Source: Youngiibacter multivorans
Lineage (GTDB): Bacteria > Bacillota > Clostridia > Clostridiales > Clostridiaceae
Length of the DNA: 9,573 nt
NCBI RefSeq assembly: GCF_017873395.1
Contig: NZ_JAGGKC010000051.1
Span: 1 to 9,573 of the forward strand
Direction of reading: 5' to 3'
Under the pieces are notes generated by a model. That model was not told the origin of the DNA. It ran no database searches and was given only the letters and a program-made list of their open reading frames with translations. Made by a program: the position numbers and the translations under genes. The stretch's first letter is position 1. Every line of letters starts with the position of its first letter. Of this stretch, positions 1 to 5,783 are shown one piece after another.

Positions 1-30
1 ACCTCATCTTCGGATGGGGTTTTCATTTTT
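1..30 (+). terminator. Rho-independent terminator with UUCG tetraloop
   Basis: ACCTCATC pairs with GATGGGGT (8 bp, one G-U pair) around a TTCG loop closed by C-G, an unusually stable tetraloop. It is followed by TTTTCATTTTT. It would end a plus-strand transcript entering from the left, presumably the genes of the IS66-like element. Confidence 0.75.
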
Positions 31-95
31 CTGGGCATATTCCATTTTCACAAACTTGAGGCATAGCCACCATGTGCACAACAATTTCCGCTTAC
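1..95 (+). mobile_element. One end of an IS66-like insertion sequence (rest outside window)
   Basis: Read on the minus strand from position 95, the sequence begins GTAAGCGGAAATTGTTGTGC. GTAAGCG at the outer edge is the usual terminus of IS66-family elements, so position 95 is probably the element's last base and the element continues off the left edge. A plus-strand terminator at 1-30 suggests that the transposase genes lie to the left on the plus strand and that this is the right end. No transposase coding sequence is visible in these 95 bases. IS66 elements usually duplicate 8 bp of target, which would be positions 96-103 (CATTTTTT). The family call rests on the terminus alone. Confidence 0.5.
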
Positions 96-107
96 CATTT
101 TTTACTT

Positions 108-129
108 GGAGCTATTTTGCAACAGCTCC
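108..129 (-). other. Stem-loop in the 3' region of the lipoprotein transcript
   Basis: On the minus strand GGAGCTGTT pairs with AATAGCTCC (9 bp with one G-U) around GCAA, a GNRA-type tetraloop. It starts 10 bases after the stop codon of the 139-855 gene. No T-run follows (next bases AAGTAAAAAATG), so it is not a standard intrinsic terminator. It could be a 3'-end stabilising hairpin. The plus-strand version pairs less well because the G-U becomes A-C. Confidence 0.45.
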
Positions 130-138
130 TTTCTGATA

Positions 139-855
139 TCATTCATTAGGTATTAATTTATTGTATGGTTCAAGCCTGAAAACAGATTTACCCTCTGTTA
201 CTAATGCTTTCAGATACGGATATGAAGTTATTTGGGGGTCATCTATTGAAGTCAAAATCTTAGGTTCATTCTTAAAATGTAAGATTAGTTCCTCAACTCC
301 TCCAGAATATTTAATTCGCAACTTGATTTCTAACATACCAGGTTCCAAATCCTCTTCATTTATTCCGAAATAAGTCATAGTGTCACTTCCCAAGTCATTA
401 TACGTTACTAATAGTCTATATGCTGTGAAGTCTTGGATTTCAGTCCATAAAGGAAAGTCTAAATTTTCGGCAAATCTTTGCCAATCACTAAGGTTACTTC
501 TACCGTTGTTAAAGTCATGAGTTAGATATTCAAATGCTACCCCAGTAGGTAAAACTTTTATAGATTCTATCGATATAGGTTTAAGGGTCCTTGGTGCAAT
601 GATAATATCATATACAAAGAATGTATATTCAACTAAATCCTCGTCATCTATAAACTTAACTTTTGTTAGATTACAGAAATTTGACTGAAACGAATTACTT
701 AACGTTGAATTACCATCAGCCGAAAAAAAATCCTTCATCGATTGCGAGATGTTGTGATTGTATTTATCGATAATTTCATAATTTTTGTTTGAATTACAAC
801 TTAAAATAAATAACGAAATAAGAATATACAATACAAATTTTAAAATACATTTCAT
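139..855 (-). CDS. Predicted lipoprotein, unknown function (238 aa)
   Basis: I do not recognise this gene. From the ATG at 855 the protein begins with a short basic start, a hydrophobic stretch (residues 4-18) and a lipobox ILSC with Cys20 as the likely lipidated residue, so it should sit on the outer face of the membrane. The mature part is acidic and polar, probably mixed beta and alpha, with no obvious catalytic motif or internal membrane segment. An in-frame ATG at 909 would add 18 residues ahead of the signal peptide and overlap the upstream gene by 40 bases. The 855 start is preferred because it gives a clean lipoprotein signal. The ribosome binding site is weak (GTGAT about 8 bases upstream). 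The gap to the upstream secreted-protein gene is only 14 bases, so the two are probably cotranscribed and may work together. Confidence 0.75.
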   Translation of the reverse strand: MKCILKFVLYILISLFILSCNSNKNYEIIDKYNHNISQSMKDFFSADGNSTLSNSFQSNFCNLTKVKFIDDEDLVEYTFFVYDIIIAPRTLKPISIESIKVLPTGVAFEYLTHDFNNGRSNLSDWQRFAENLDFPLWTEIQDFTAYRLLVTYNDLGSDTMTYFGINEEDLEPGMLEIKLRIKYSGGVEELILHFKNEPKILTSIDDPQITSYPYLKALVTEGKSVFRLEPYNKLIPNE

Positions 856-869
856 TTTACTTATCACAG

Positions 870-1835
870 TTAATTTAAAGGAGTATATGCTAAACCAAAC
901 GCATCCCAATAGCCGCCAGTCTGATAAGTTTCCAGTGCTTTATTCACAATCCATAAGTTGTCATAAAAATGTGGTTTTGTTTCGATTGAATCATAATTAG
1001 TTGGATTAGTACTGTTATTCCCATTCTTTGGTCCGTTTTGATCTACTATTGGCTCCCCATAATAGTTGTATACTGAAGCCCAACTCCAAGCGAATGAGCG
1101 TCTCGATCCCACGTAGGCTACAGGAAGCCATTGATTTGAAACATAAACAGCACCAGCTTTATTTTGATAATAGTACTTGTTTTTTGTTTCAGCAGTAACT
1201 GGCCTATTTCTATCGAAGGAAGTGAAAATCTCACTAACAGCTTCAGAAACTACCCAACTTACTAACTTACTACTTATCGGCGTATATGTTAAAGCCAGAT
1301 TCGCAATTGATAAGTAGGTTGGTCCTGTTTTTGTGCCAAGAGTAACATATCCGTTTGACCACCCGTAATACGTGATAATTTTATTAGGCAAGCTCATAGG
1401 TTCACTTAAAATATCCTTAGCAATCTCAGGTTTCAAATATTCCACACTGAGTATCTTTATATCACTATAAGCCATATTTTTCTCATCCAATTCAGTATAA
1501 TCAGTGACAATAACATCATCTTCAAATATCAAATTTATTGTGCTACCAGTTTCAACCGTTTTATATACTTTTTGATTATATAGAGTTTCGTTATATGAAA
1601 TAACTTGACTTAGCCACATGTTTTTCAGAGAATCAACATAAATATCTTTAAAACTATTTTCACTAGTTTTAAAATTTATCAATGAAATATCAGGCATTGG
1701 CAATTCGTATGTTATAGGTAATTCTGCTCTTTTTTCGTACTCAGTACCAAATACGAATACTGTTTTAGAAACTACTAGTGTAAATAAGATTGAATAAAGA
1801 AACAAACAAGTAATTTTATTTTTCACTTTTATCAT
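870..1835 (-). CDS. Secreted protein of unknown function (321 aa)
   Basis: The first ~30 residues form a Sec-type signal peptide: a basic N-terminus, a hydrophobic core (residues 11-23) and a possible cleavage site after VFG at residue 30. There is no lipobox and no later transmembrane anchor, so secretion or loose wall association is expected. The middle of the mature protein has an amphipathic or hydrophobic stretch (roughly residues 176-210, with LALTYTP and SWVVSEAVSEIF). The C-terminal ~100 residues are rich in Tyr and Trp (SFAWSWASVYNYYGEP and a Gly-Asn linker). The layout loosely recalls secreted Firmicutes proteins of unknown role; I cannot assign a family. AAGGAGAAAGG lies just upstream of the ATG at 1835. 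An extended -10 element lies at 1889-1897, and a lipoprotein gene follows 14 bases downstream. Confidence 0.8.
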   Translation of the reverse strand: MIKVKNKITCLFLYSILFTLVVSKTVFVFGTEYEKRAELPITYELPMPDISLINFKTSENSFKDIYVDSLKNMWLSQVISYNETLYNQKVYKTVETGSTINLIFEDDVIVTDYTELDEKNMAYSDIKILSVEYLKPEIAKDILSEPMSLPNKIITYYGWSNGYVTLGTKTGPTYLSIANLALTYTPISSKLVSWVVSEAVSEIFTSFDRNRPVTAETKNKYYYQNKAGAVYVSNQWLPVAYVGSRRSFAWSWASVYNYYGEPIVDQNGPKNGNNSTNPTNYDSIETKPHFYDNLWIVNKALETYQTGGYWDAFGLAYTPLN

Positions 1836-2143
1836 AGTTCCTTTCTCCTTAAAAATTCAATATAACTACGGAATCACATAATTTATTTATTATAACACAA
1901 AGGGGTAAACTAAGGATTCTATGTCAAATGGTTAATTAACACATTACTTTTAGAAGCACATAATGATAAATCAAATTTATGTTAAATTCTACAACACAAT
2001 GAACCATCGACACTTCATGAATAAGAAAAAATATAATATTTAGATTGTATTGATATAGATTCGTATACCAATTTAACTTTTCATGGTCCTAATCCAATAT
2101 TCTTCATCCTGTAATTAATAAGTCTCGCAGTTTCGCTATAACT
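1836..2143. other. AT-rich intergenic region, no gene seen
   Basis: The stretch carries the promoter of the 870-1835 gene at its left side. The rest is very AT-rich with stop codons in all frames, and I see no coding sequence or RNA gene. The gene at 2144-2623 ends into this DNA without a convincing intrinsic terminator. Confidence 0.6.
1889..1897 (-). promoter_or_regulatory. Extended -10 promoter for the 870-1835 gene
   Basis: The minus strand reads TGTTATAAT, a perfect -10 hexamer preceded by the TGn extension. No good -35 sits at the usual spacing. The predicted transcript start is about 47 bases before the ATG at 1835, ahead of a strong ribosome binding site. Confidence 0.6.
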
Positions 2144-2623
2144 TTATTGAATAATTTTAAAATTTTCCACCTTATACGTGCCTTTATCATCGATTATCAT
2201 TATAAGGCCGCTTATTTCGCCCTCCACTTTTTCTCCATTTAATAATTCATATATAATAGTTGCACTATAAGATAGAGTCCCTTCTATTTCATTTTTTGCT
2301 ATAGTAAAACCCATATTAGACACGGTTGCATTATTCACGTTAGAATATATAATATCCCATTTTGGAATTATCCTATTCGAAATTAACCTATTTTTGGCGT
2401 TTTCAGTCAATAATTCACCAAATATTATATTAATATATTCTTCAACTTTAGTGTTTGAGATCTCGTTTTTTCTTAGTTCAATGAGTTTGTCCCTGTATTC
2501 ATATTGCTTGTAATATGCACTAATAAAATCATTGGCTACTTTTTCTCTTTTACTGCCAGAACTACATCCTACTGATATAAAAATAACCAAAAGAATCAAA
2601 AATATAGTTAAAAATTTTTTCAT
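2144..2623 (-). CDS. Predicted small lipoprotein, possibly NTF2-like (159 aa)
   Basis: The protein has a textbook lipoprotein signal: MKK, a hydrophobic stretch (residues 4-18) and the lipobox SVGC with Cys20 as the lipidated residue, then a Ser/Gly linker. The mature part starts with a helix (KVANDFISAYYKQYEYRDKL) and ends in alternating strands (LSYSATIIYELLNGEKVEGE, then TYKVENFKI). That order resembles the cystatin/NTF2-like small lipoproteins of Firmicutes such as the DUF4878 type; this is inference from pattern, not a firm family match. The ATG at 2623 is preceded by AGAGGT at 7 bases. A 36-bp imperfect palindrome lies 20 bases upstream of the start and suggests repressor control. It is one of four neighbouring genes for exported proteins, each separated by AT-rich DNA. 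Confidence 0.8.
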   Translation of the reverse strand: MKKFLTIFLILLVIFISVGCSSGSKREKVANDFISAYYKQYEYRDKLIELRKNEISNTKVEEYINIIFGELLTENAKNRLISNRIIPKWDIIYSNVNNATVSNMGFTIAKNEIEGTLSYSATIIYELLNGEKVEGEISGLIMIIDDKGTYKVENFKIIQ

Positions 2624-2642
2624 TAAAGATACCTCTATTATT

Positions 2643-2678
2643 ATTGTAATACACTGTAATTTATTAGTATATTACAAT
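2643..2678. promoter_or_regulatory. 36-bp imperfect palindrome, candidate operator
   Basis: ATTGTAATA (2643-2651) is exactly mirrored by TATTACAAT (2670-2678), and a further ACT/AGT pair inside gives 12 matches over 13 positions per arm. TGTAAT is also repeated directly 10 bp apart (2645-2650 and 2655-2660), one helical turn. The site ends 20 bases before the ATG of the 2144-2623 lipoprotein. On the minus strand it contains promoter-like hexamers (TTGTAA, then about 18 bases, then TGTATT; also TATACT). A dimeric regulator bound here would cover the promoter. Confidence 0.5.
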
Positions 2679-2752
2679 GCCATATTGTTTTATTAGATAC
2701 AGTAATTATAAATACTATCGTTTGAAATATCTATCTATTAACTAGCTTAATG

Positions 2753-3235
2753 TTAGTATGTATACCGTAAAGAAAAGTACGGAACACGTGAGTTGTTTGT
2801 AAAATAAACATCATTTGTCCAAAGTGTAGCACCGTAAATTGAGATTACATATCCTGGATTATATGAAGCATAATACCCAACGTACCCTGTTATTAATGGA
2901 TCATATTCTGTTATTAAAACCATCCTACAGCGTGAGCATTGCCAACATGCACCAGGATCTGGAAAAACTTTATTACTAGTATCAGGATACACACCACGAT
3001 ATATTACTCCCCAGCTTCTAGCGACCGCATCATGTGTAGCATATCCATTACATACCTCTACGGCCATTGGCATCATGTCTAATTCAAACTTAATATCATC
3101 AATTCCCATTCCGATTGGTGTTAATGAAGATAATGGTGTAGTTGCAAGTGCACTGGTAGAATGATTAGATAATGCAAGAAAAGATATAACTATAACTAAC
3201 TTACATAATGTTTTGAGAACACTTAGCTTTTTCAT
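2753..3235 (-). CDS. Small secreted protein with CxxCxxC motif, unknown function (160 aa)
   Basis: From the ATG at 3235 the protein has a Sec signal peptide (KK at the start, hydrophobic core at residues 12-22) with a likely cleavage after ALA (residue 31). The mature part of about 129 residues carries four cysteines: Cys62 and the cluster CWQCSRC (97, 100, 103), plus His68, a set that could bind metal or form disulfides. The C-terminal half is rich in Tyr, Gly and Asn (for example GYVGYYASYNPGY) and looks like beta structure. No family is recognised. In-frame ATG and TTG codons at 3253 and 3256 would add up to seven residues, but GGAGG six bases before 3235 decides the start. The promoter is an extended -10 at 3282-3290. 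The gene has no same-operon neighbour upstream. Confidence 0.78.
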   Translation of the reverse strand: MKKLSVLKTLCKLVIVISFLALSNHSTSALATTPLSSLTPIGMGIDDIKFELDMMPMAVEVCNGYATHDAVARSWGVIYRGVYPDTSNKVFPDPGACWQCSRCRMVLITEYDPLITGYVGYYASYNPGYVISIYGATLWTNDVYFTNNSRVPYFSLRYTY

Positions 3236-3281
3236 AAACTCCCTCCATATCATCAAGAAATTTAGTGATTTATTTGTTTAT

Positions 3282-3290
3282 ATTTTAGCA
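3282..3290 (-). promoter_or_regulatory. Extended -10 promoter for the 2753-3235 gene
   Basis: The minus strand reads TGCTAAAAT, a TGn extension plus a 5-of-6 -10 hexamer, about 47 bases before the ATG at 3235. No clear -35 is present. The architecture resembles that of the 870-1835 gene. Confidence 0.5.
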
Positions 3291-3393
3291 TACTAATATA
3301 TAAAATGATACATAGATGTGTAAAAATACTGAATAATCTTTTAATTATATATTTGCTTTAAAGATTTTCGCGTAAAAGTATGCCCACCTGATC

Positions 3394-3438
3394 AAAAAGC
3401 ACCAAAATTGGCAGTTTTACCGAATTTTGGTGCTTTTT
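3394..3438. terminator. Bidirectional terminator, 16-bp perfect stem
   Basis: AAAAAGCACCAAAATT (3394-3409) is perfectly complementary to AATTTTGGTGCTTTTT (3423-3438) around a 13-base loop. A/T runs on both sides allow it to act on either strand. It is best placed to stop minus-strand transcription coming from the recombinase before it reaches the exported-protein genes. It also follows, by 10 bases, a short stop-free coding-like tail at 3448-3516. Confidence 0.85.
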
Positions 3439-3447
3439 TCGCAATTT

Positions 3448-3516
3448 TTACATTTTGATTAAATCGCCATATCCCTTGGCGTTCAAGGCTTTTGCCTCTC
3501 TATCAAGACGACTGTC
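3448..3516 (-). pseudogene. Possible C-terminal remnant of a lost gene
   Basis: This minus-strand stretch reads DSRLDREAKALNAKGYGDLI followed by KM and a TAA stop, a charged helix-like tail. It sits 10 bases before a strong terminator, where a gene should end. An in-frame stop lies immediately upstream and no start codon is present. It could be the surviving end of a gene cut down by the same event that truncated the recombinase, but it is short enough to be chance. Confidence 0.25.
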
Positions 3517-3529
3517 TCAACGTGAAGTT

Positions 3530-3634
3530 ATTAGGCTATTTCACATCTTTAAAGAACATGATAATAATGCTGTATTTATGCTGGTTTGACAGCTACCCTA
3601 TCCTTTCGAGAAACAATTCTCGATTAGGCTATTT
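3530..3634 (+). repeat. 12-bp direct repeat pair, 93 bp apart
   Basis: ATTAGGCTATTT occurs at 3530-3541 and again at 3623-3634, just downstream of the truncated recombinase. The intervening DNA has no open frame of note. The pair could mark a duplication or a deletion scar, or could be binding sites of the neighbouring recombinase. Confidence 0.5.
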
Positions 3635-3640
3635 TGTTTT

Positions 3641-4564
3641 TTACTGCTTCGAACTGTATTTTTTGTTTTTTCGTTTGTTACATTCTTCACTCTCAATAAC
3701 ATTACTTCGTTGCTGTTTTTCAATCTGCACCGCTTGGAAAGTTTCCTTAGATATTATTGCCGGATTGTTATTCTCAACCCGATAGTATGACTCGTACTTT
3801 CCATTATCCAACACCCGCACATTGCCCATATACTTTTCATTACTGAGCATTACGTCAATTGATCTTTTAGGCCATGTAGCCTTTCCAGTAGGAGACTTAA
3901 TTCCCAATAGTTCCAGTTCTTTGACAATACCTAAAACACTCTTGCCCTGAAGATAAAGGTTAAATATAATGCGAACATTATTCGCCTCTTTCTCATCAAT
4001 AACCAGATTACCATTTTCATCATTGTAATACCCATAGCATTTTCTGTTATATAGCCTTGAAGTCCCCTGAGCGGCACGTTGTTTGATGCCCCATTTTATA
4101 TTATCGCTGCGTAATTCATTCTCGGCCTGAGCAATTGACTCAATTATTGAAATCATAAGATCATTATTTGTATCTGCTGTATCGAGTGCTTCCTGTTGAA
4201 ATATTACAGGTACACCGAGGATCCTTAGCTGATTCAAGGCATCAAGAATCTCTACGGTATCTCGGCCAAATCTGCTAATGCTCTTGGTTAGGATGATTTC
4301 TATATCATGGGACTTGCAATCATGCAGCATACGAGAAAATTCTTTGCGCGAAGAACCTGTCTTACTTGAAGCAATATCGATATACACATCTACTAATAAC
4401 CAATTAGGATTAGCAGCTGTTACTCTTGTTAAAGCTGAGACTTGAGCGGTAAGGCTTTTCAGTTGGTCAGCACTGTTTGTACTCACACGGCAATAAATAC
4501 CAACCTGCTTTTCTCGTTTCGGGGGTAATGGTGGGATAAAGTGTATTTTTTTGTTATCAGCCAC
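3641..4564 (-). CDS. Serine recombinase, resolvase plus recombinase domains, C-terminus truncated (307 aa)
   Basis: Residues 20-155 are a resolvase/invertase catalytic domain: the nucleophile Ser28 in YCRVST with Arg26, Arg73 in SSRKEF, and SISRFGRD with Arg98 and Arg101. The helix IAQAENELRSDNIKWG follows. Residues 165-275 match the recombinase domain of large serine recombinases (GYYNDENG, KGKATWPKRSIDVMLSNEKY, NNPAIISKETF). Full-length relatives run to 450-550 residues and continue from a KKYSSK-like linker into a Cys4 zinc ribbon and coiled coil. Here the frame ends KKYSSKQ-stop and no zinc-ribbon coding is visible downstream in any frame. The catalytic domain looks intact, but DNA binding and synapsis control are probably impaired. 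The start is a GTG at 4564 with AAGGAAGG seven bases upstream. It is probably a decayed mobile-element gene. Confidence 0.85.
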   Translation of the reverse strand: MADNKKIHFIPPLPPKREKQVGIYCRVSTNSADQLKSLTAQVSALTRVTAANPNWLLVDVYIDIASSKTGSSRKEFSRMLHDCKSHDIEIILTKSISRFGRDTVEILDALNQLRILGVPVIFQQEALDTADTNNDLMISIIESIAQAENELRSDNIKWGIKQRAAQGTSRLYNRKCYGYYNDENGNLVIDEKEANNVRIIFNLYLQGKSVLGIVKELELLGIKSPTGKATWPKRSIDVMLSNEKYMGNVRVLDNGKYESYYRVENNNPAIISKETFQAVQIEKQQRSNVIESEECNKRKNKKYSSKQ

Positions 4565-4590
4565 AACAACACCTTCCTTATAACGAGTTC

Positions 4591-4620
4591 ATTGAAAAAT
4601 TGGTTATTTGGTTTTTCAAT
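4591..4620. repeat. Inverted repeat ahead of the recombinase gene
   Basis: ATTGAAAAA (4591-4599) and TTTTTCAAT (4612-4620) form a perfect 9-bp inverted repeat with a 12-base spacer, 27 bases upstream of the GTG start. It could be an operator for the recombinase or a hairpin in its leader. A recombinase half-site is also possible. Confidence 0.45.
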
Positions 4621-4645
4621 CTATTTTTCTCCATTTTATATTAAG

Positions 4646-4694
4646 CGCTTTGATAAACGAACCCTCATAATTTATATCCCTTTTATCCAAAGCG
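4646..4694. repeat. Imperfect inverted repeat CGCTTTG-n-CAAAGCG
   Basis: CGCTTTGATAAA (4646-4657) is mirrored by TTTATCCAAAGCG (4682-4694) with a single-base bulge, separated by 24 bases of AT-rich DNA. Its role is unknown. Its position upstream of a serine recombinase makes a regulatory or recombination site possible. Confidence 0.4.
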
Positions 4695-4884
4695 TCATCT
4701 GCCAAAAAACACACTCATCTTCAACGAGTAAGCATGCGCAAAAGATTTCTCGTCTATAGTTTCCTGTGCGCGTCTTAAATTCATTGATATCAGATCTTCA
4801 AAGCACAATTCGACAACACCATACCATATCGTCTCAACTCGTGCTGTCTAAGGCGTGCTACCCACAGGCTCGACAAGTTTGAAT

Positions 4885-5574
4885 TTAATTACTGATATCG
4901 CAATAATTCTTTCTGGCAATATTGATTATTGGCGTGACATCATCATCATCAAACAAATCCAGTAAAGCGTCTTCATCATTATTTTCCTTAAATAACAGTT
5001 CTTCTTTATAGAGTGGAAATAATTGATAGAAATTGATTTTCCCTTTACTTTCAAGGCTGAAATCAAAAGTTTCCCAGTCCTTGTCAAGTGCATTCAGCAA
5101 CATCATCGTACAGAATTTGGTATTTGCAGCATATGGACTATTGTGCTGATCCGATGATATGGTATGACCGTATCCTAACCAGGTATCACATTGAATAGGC
5201 AATCTTGTAGCAGCTTTCAACTGTCGTATAGGCCAATAATCCTTTTCATTTTTTGATTTGATGTCCCACATTGAGGGTAAACATAATACCAGTTCCATTC
5301 TCCCATAGTCATATCGTTCCAATTCTTTTGGAACGTTCATTCTAAAAGCACCAACACCCATAGTAATAAGCGTATAGTAATCATTGTCTTCTGTAGGAGG
5401 GACGACGATGATATCCAAATGGATATCAGGCGAGAATATTTCATGAATTACCTCAGTGTATTCTCCGAATCTTTCCCTGATGCCATTCTCATATTCCTCC
5501 CGCTCCTTTTCCGTATACAGATACATCGAATCATTTACTGCCTGTTTTTTCTTGAATCGCTTAAATAGGTTCAT
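4885..5574 (-). CDS. Suppressor-of-fused (SUFU) domain protein, probable immunity protein (229 aa)
   Basis: Residues ~35-200 match the bacterial SUFU-like domain. The diagnostic run is HLDIIVVPPTEDNDYYTLIT, GVGAFRMNVP, ELVLCLPSMWD, then YWPIRQLKAATRLP, DTWLGYGHTI, NTKFCTMMLL and FYQLFPLYKEE. A very acidic stretch (around 199-212) precedes the last conserved strand. There is no signal peptide, so it is cytosolic. In Firmicutes these proteins commonly serve as immunity proteins beside polymorphic toxins, YqcF of Bacillus subtilis being the known example. Here no toxin gene adjoins it: one neighbour is a broken recombinase and the other is rlmD. It is either an orphan immunity gene or has another role. 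The ATG at 5574 is preceded by AAAGGAAA. A -10 TATAAT lies at 5700-5705. Confidence 0.85.
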   Translation of the reverse strand: MNLFKRFKKKQAVNDSMYLYTEKEREEYENGIRERFGEYTEVIHEIFSPDIHLDIIVVPPTEDNDYYTLITMGVGAFRMNVPKELERYDYGRMELVLCLPSMWDIKSKNEKDYWPIRQLKAATRLPIQCDTWLGYGHTISSDQHNSPYAANTKFCTMMLLNALDKDWETFDFSLESKGKINFYQLFPLYKEELLFKENNDEDALLDLFDDDDVTPIINIARKNYCDISN

Positions 5575-5699
5575 ATTCTAATTTCCTTTCAAATCCCAAT
5601 TTAACCTTCGGAATGTAGTCTTGTCTGCTAAATATAGAATCCAGATATCCAGATGACGTCTTCACCATGTTGTGCATTCTGAAATAACTTATAGTTTAT

Positions 5700-5705
5700 A
5701 TTATA
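5700..5705 (-). promoter_or_regulatory. Candidate -10 (TATAAT) for the SUFU gene
   Basis: The minus strand has a consensus TATAAT in an otherwise gene-free 209-base gap. No good -35 or TG extension accompanies it, and it would give a leader of roughly 120 bases. Confidence 0.35.
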
Positions 5706-5783
5706 TCCGCTTAAACCATAGGTGTATTGGGAAACAACTACACATTTTACAAATTACTATATATAGTGGCTCAACCATGCATT

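Larger units (their letters stand above)
4565..4884. other. Intergenic region upstream of recombinase, with inverted repeats
   Basis: The first 130 bases carry two inverted repeats, described separately. From 4695 to 4847 the minus strand has a 50-codon stop-free run containing MNLRRAQETIDEKSFAHAYS, which looks protein-like. It has no usable start at its upstream end and no ribosome binding site, so it is at best a gene remnant. I see no RNA gene. Confidence 0.45.

Noticed and set aside
1..38. Minus-strand ATG followed by PRKMKTPSEDEV at the left edge
   Set aside because: It runs through the UUCG hairpin, which fits a plus-strand terminator better, and it leaves the window after 12 codons.
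1922..1927. Perfect TTGACA on the minus strand upstream of the 1889-1897 promoter
   Set aside because: The spacing to the TATAAT is 27 bases, too long for a normal promoter.
4541..4759. Plus-strand 72-codon frame upstream of the recombinase
   Set aside because: It overlaps the recombinase start and inverted repeats, has no ribosome binding site and a low-complexity Phe/Ile/Ser composition.
4695..4847. Minus-strand 50-codon stop-free run with a protein-like stretch
   Set aside because: There is no start codon near its upstream end and no ribosome binding site; too little to call more than a possible remnant.
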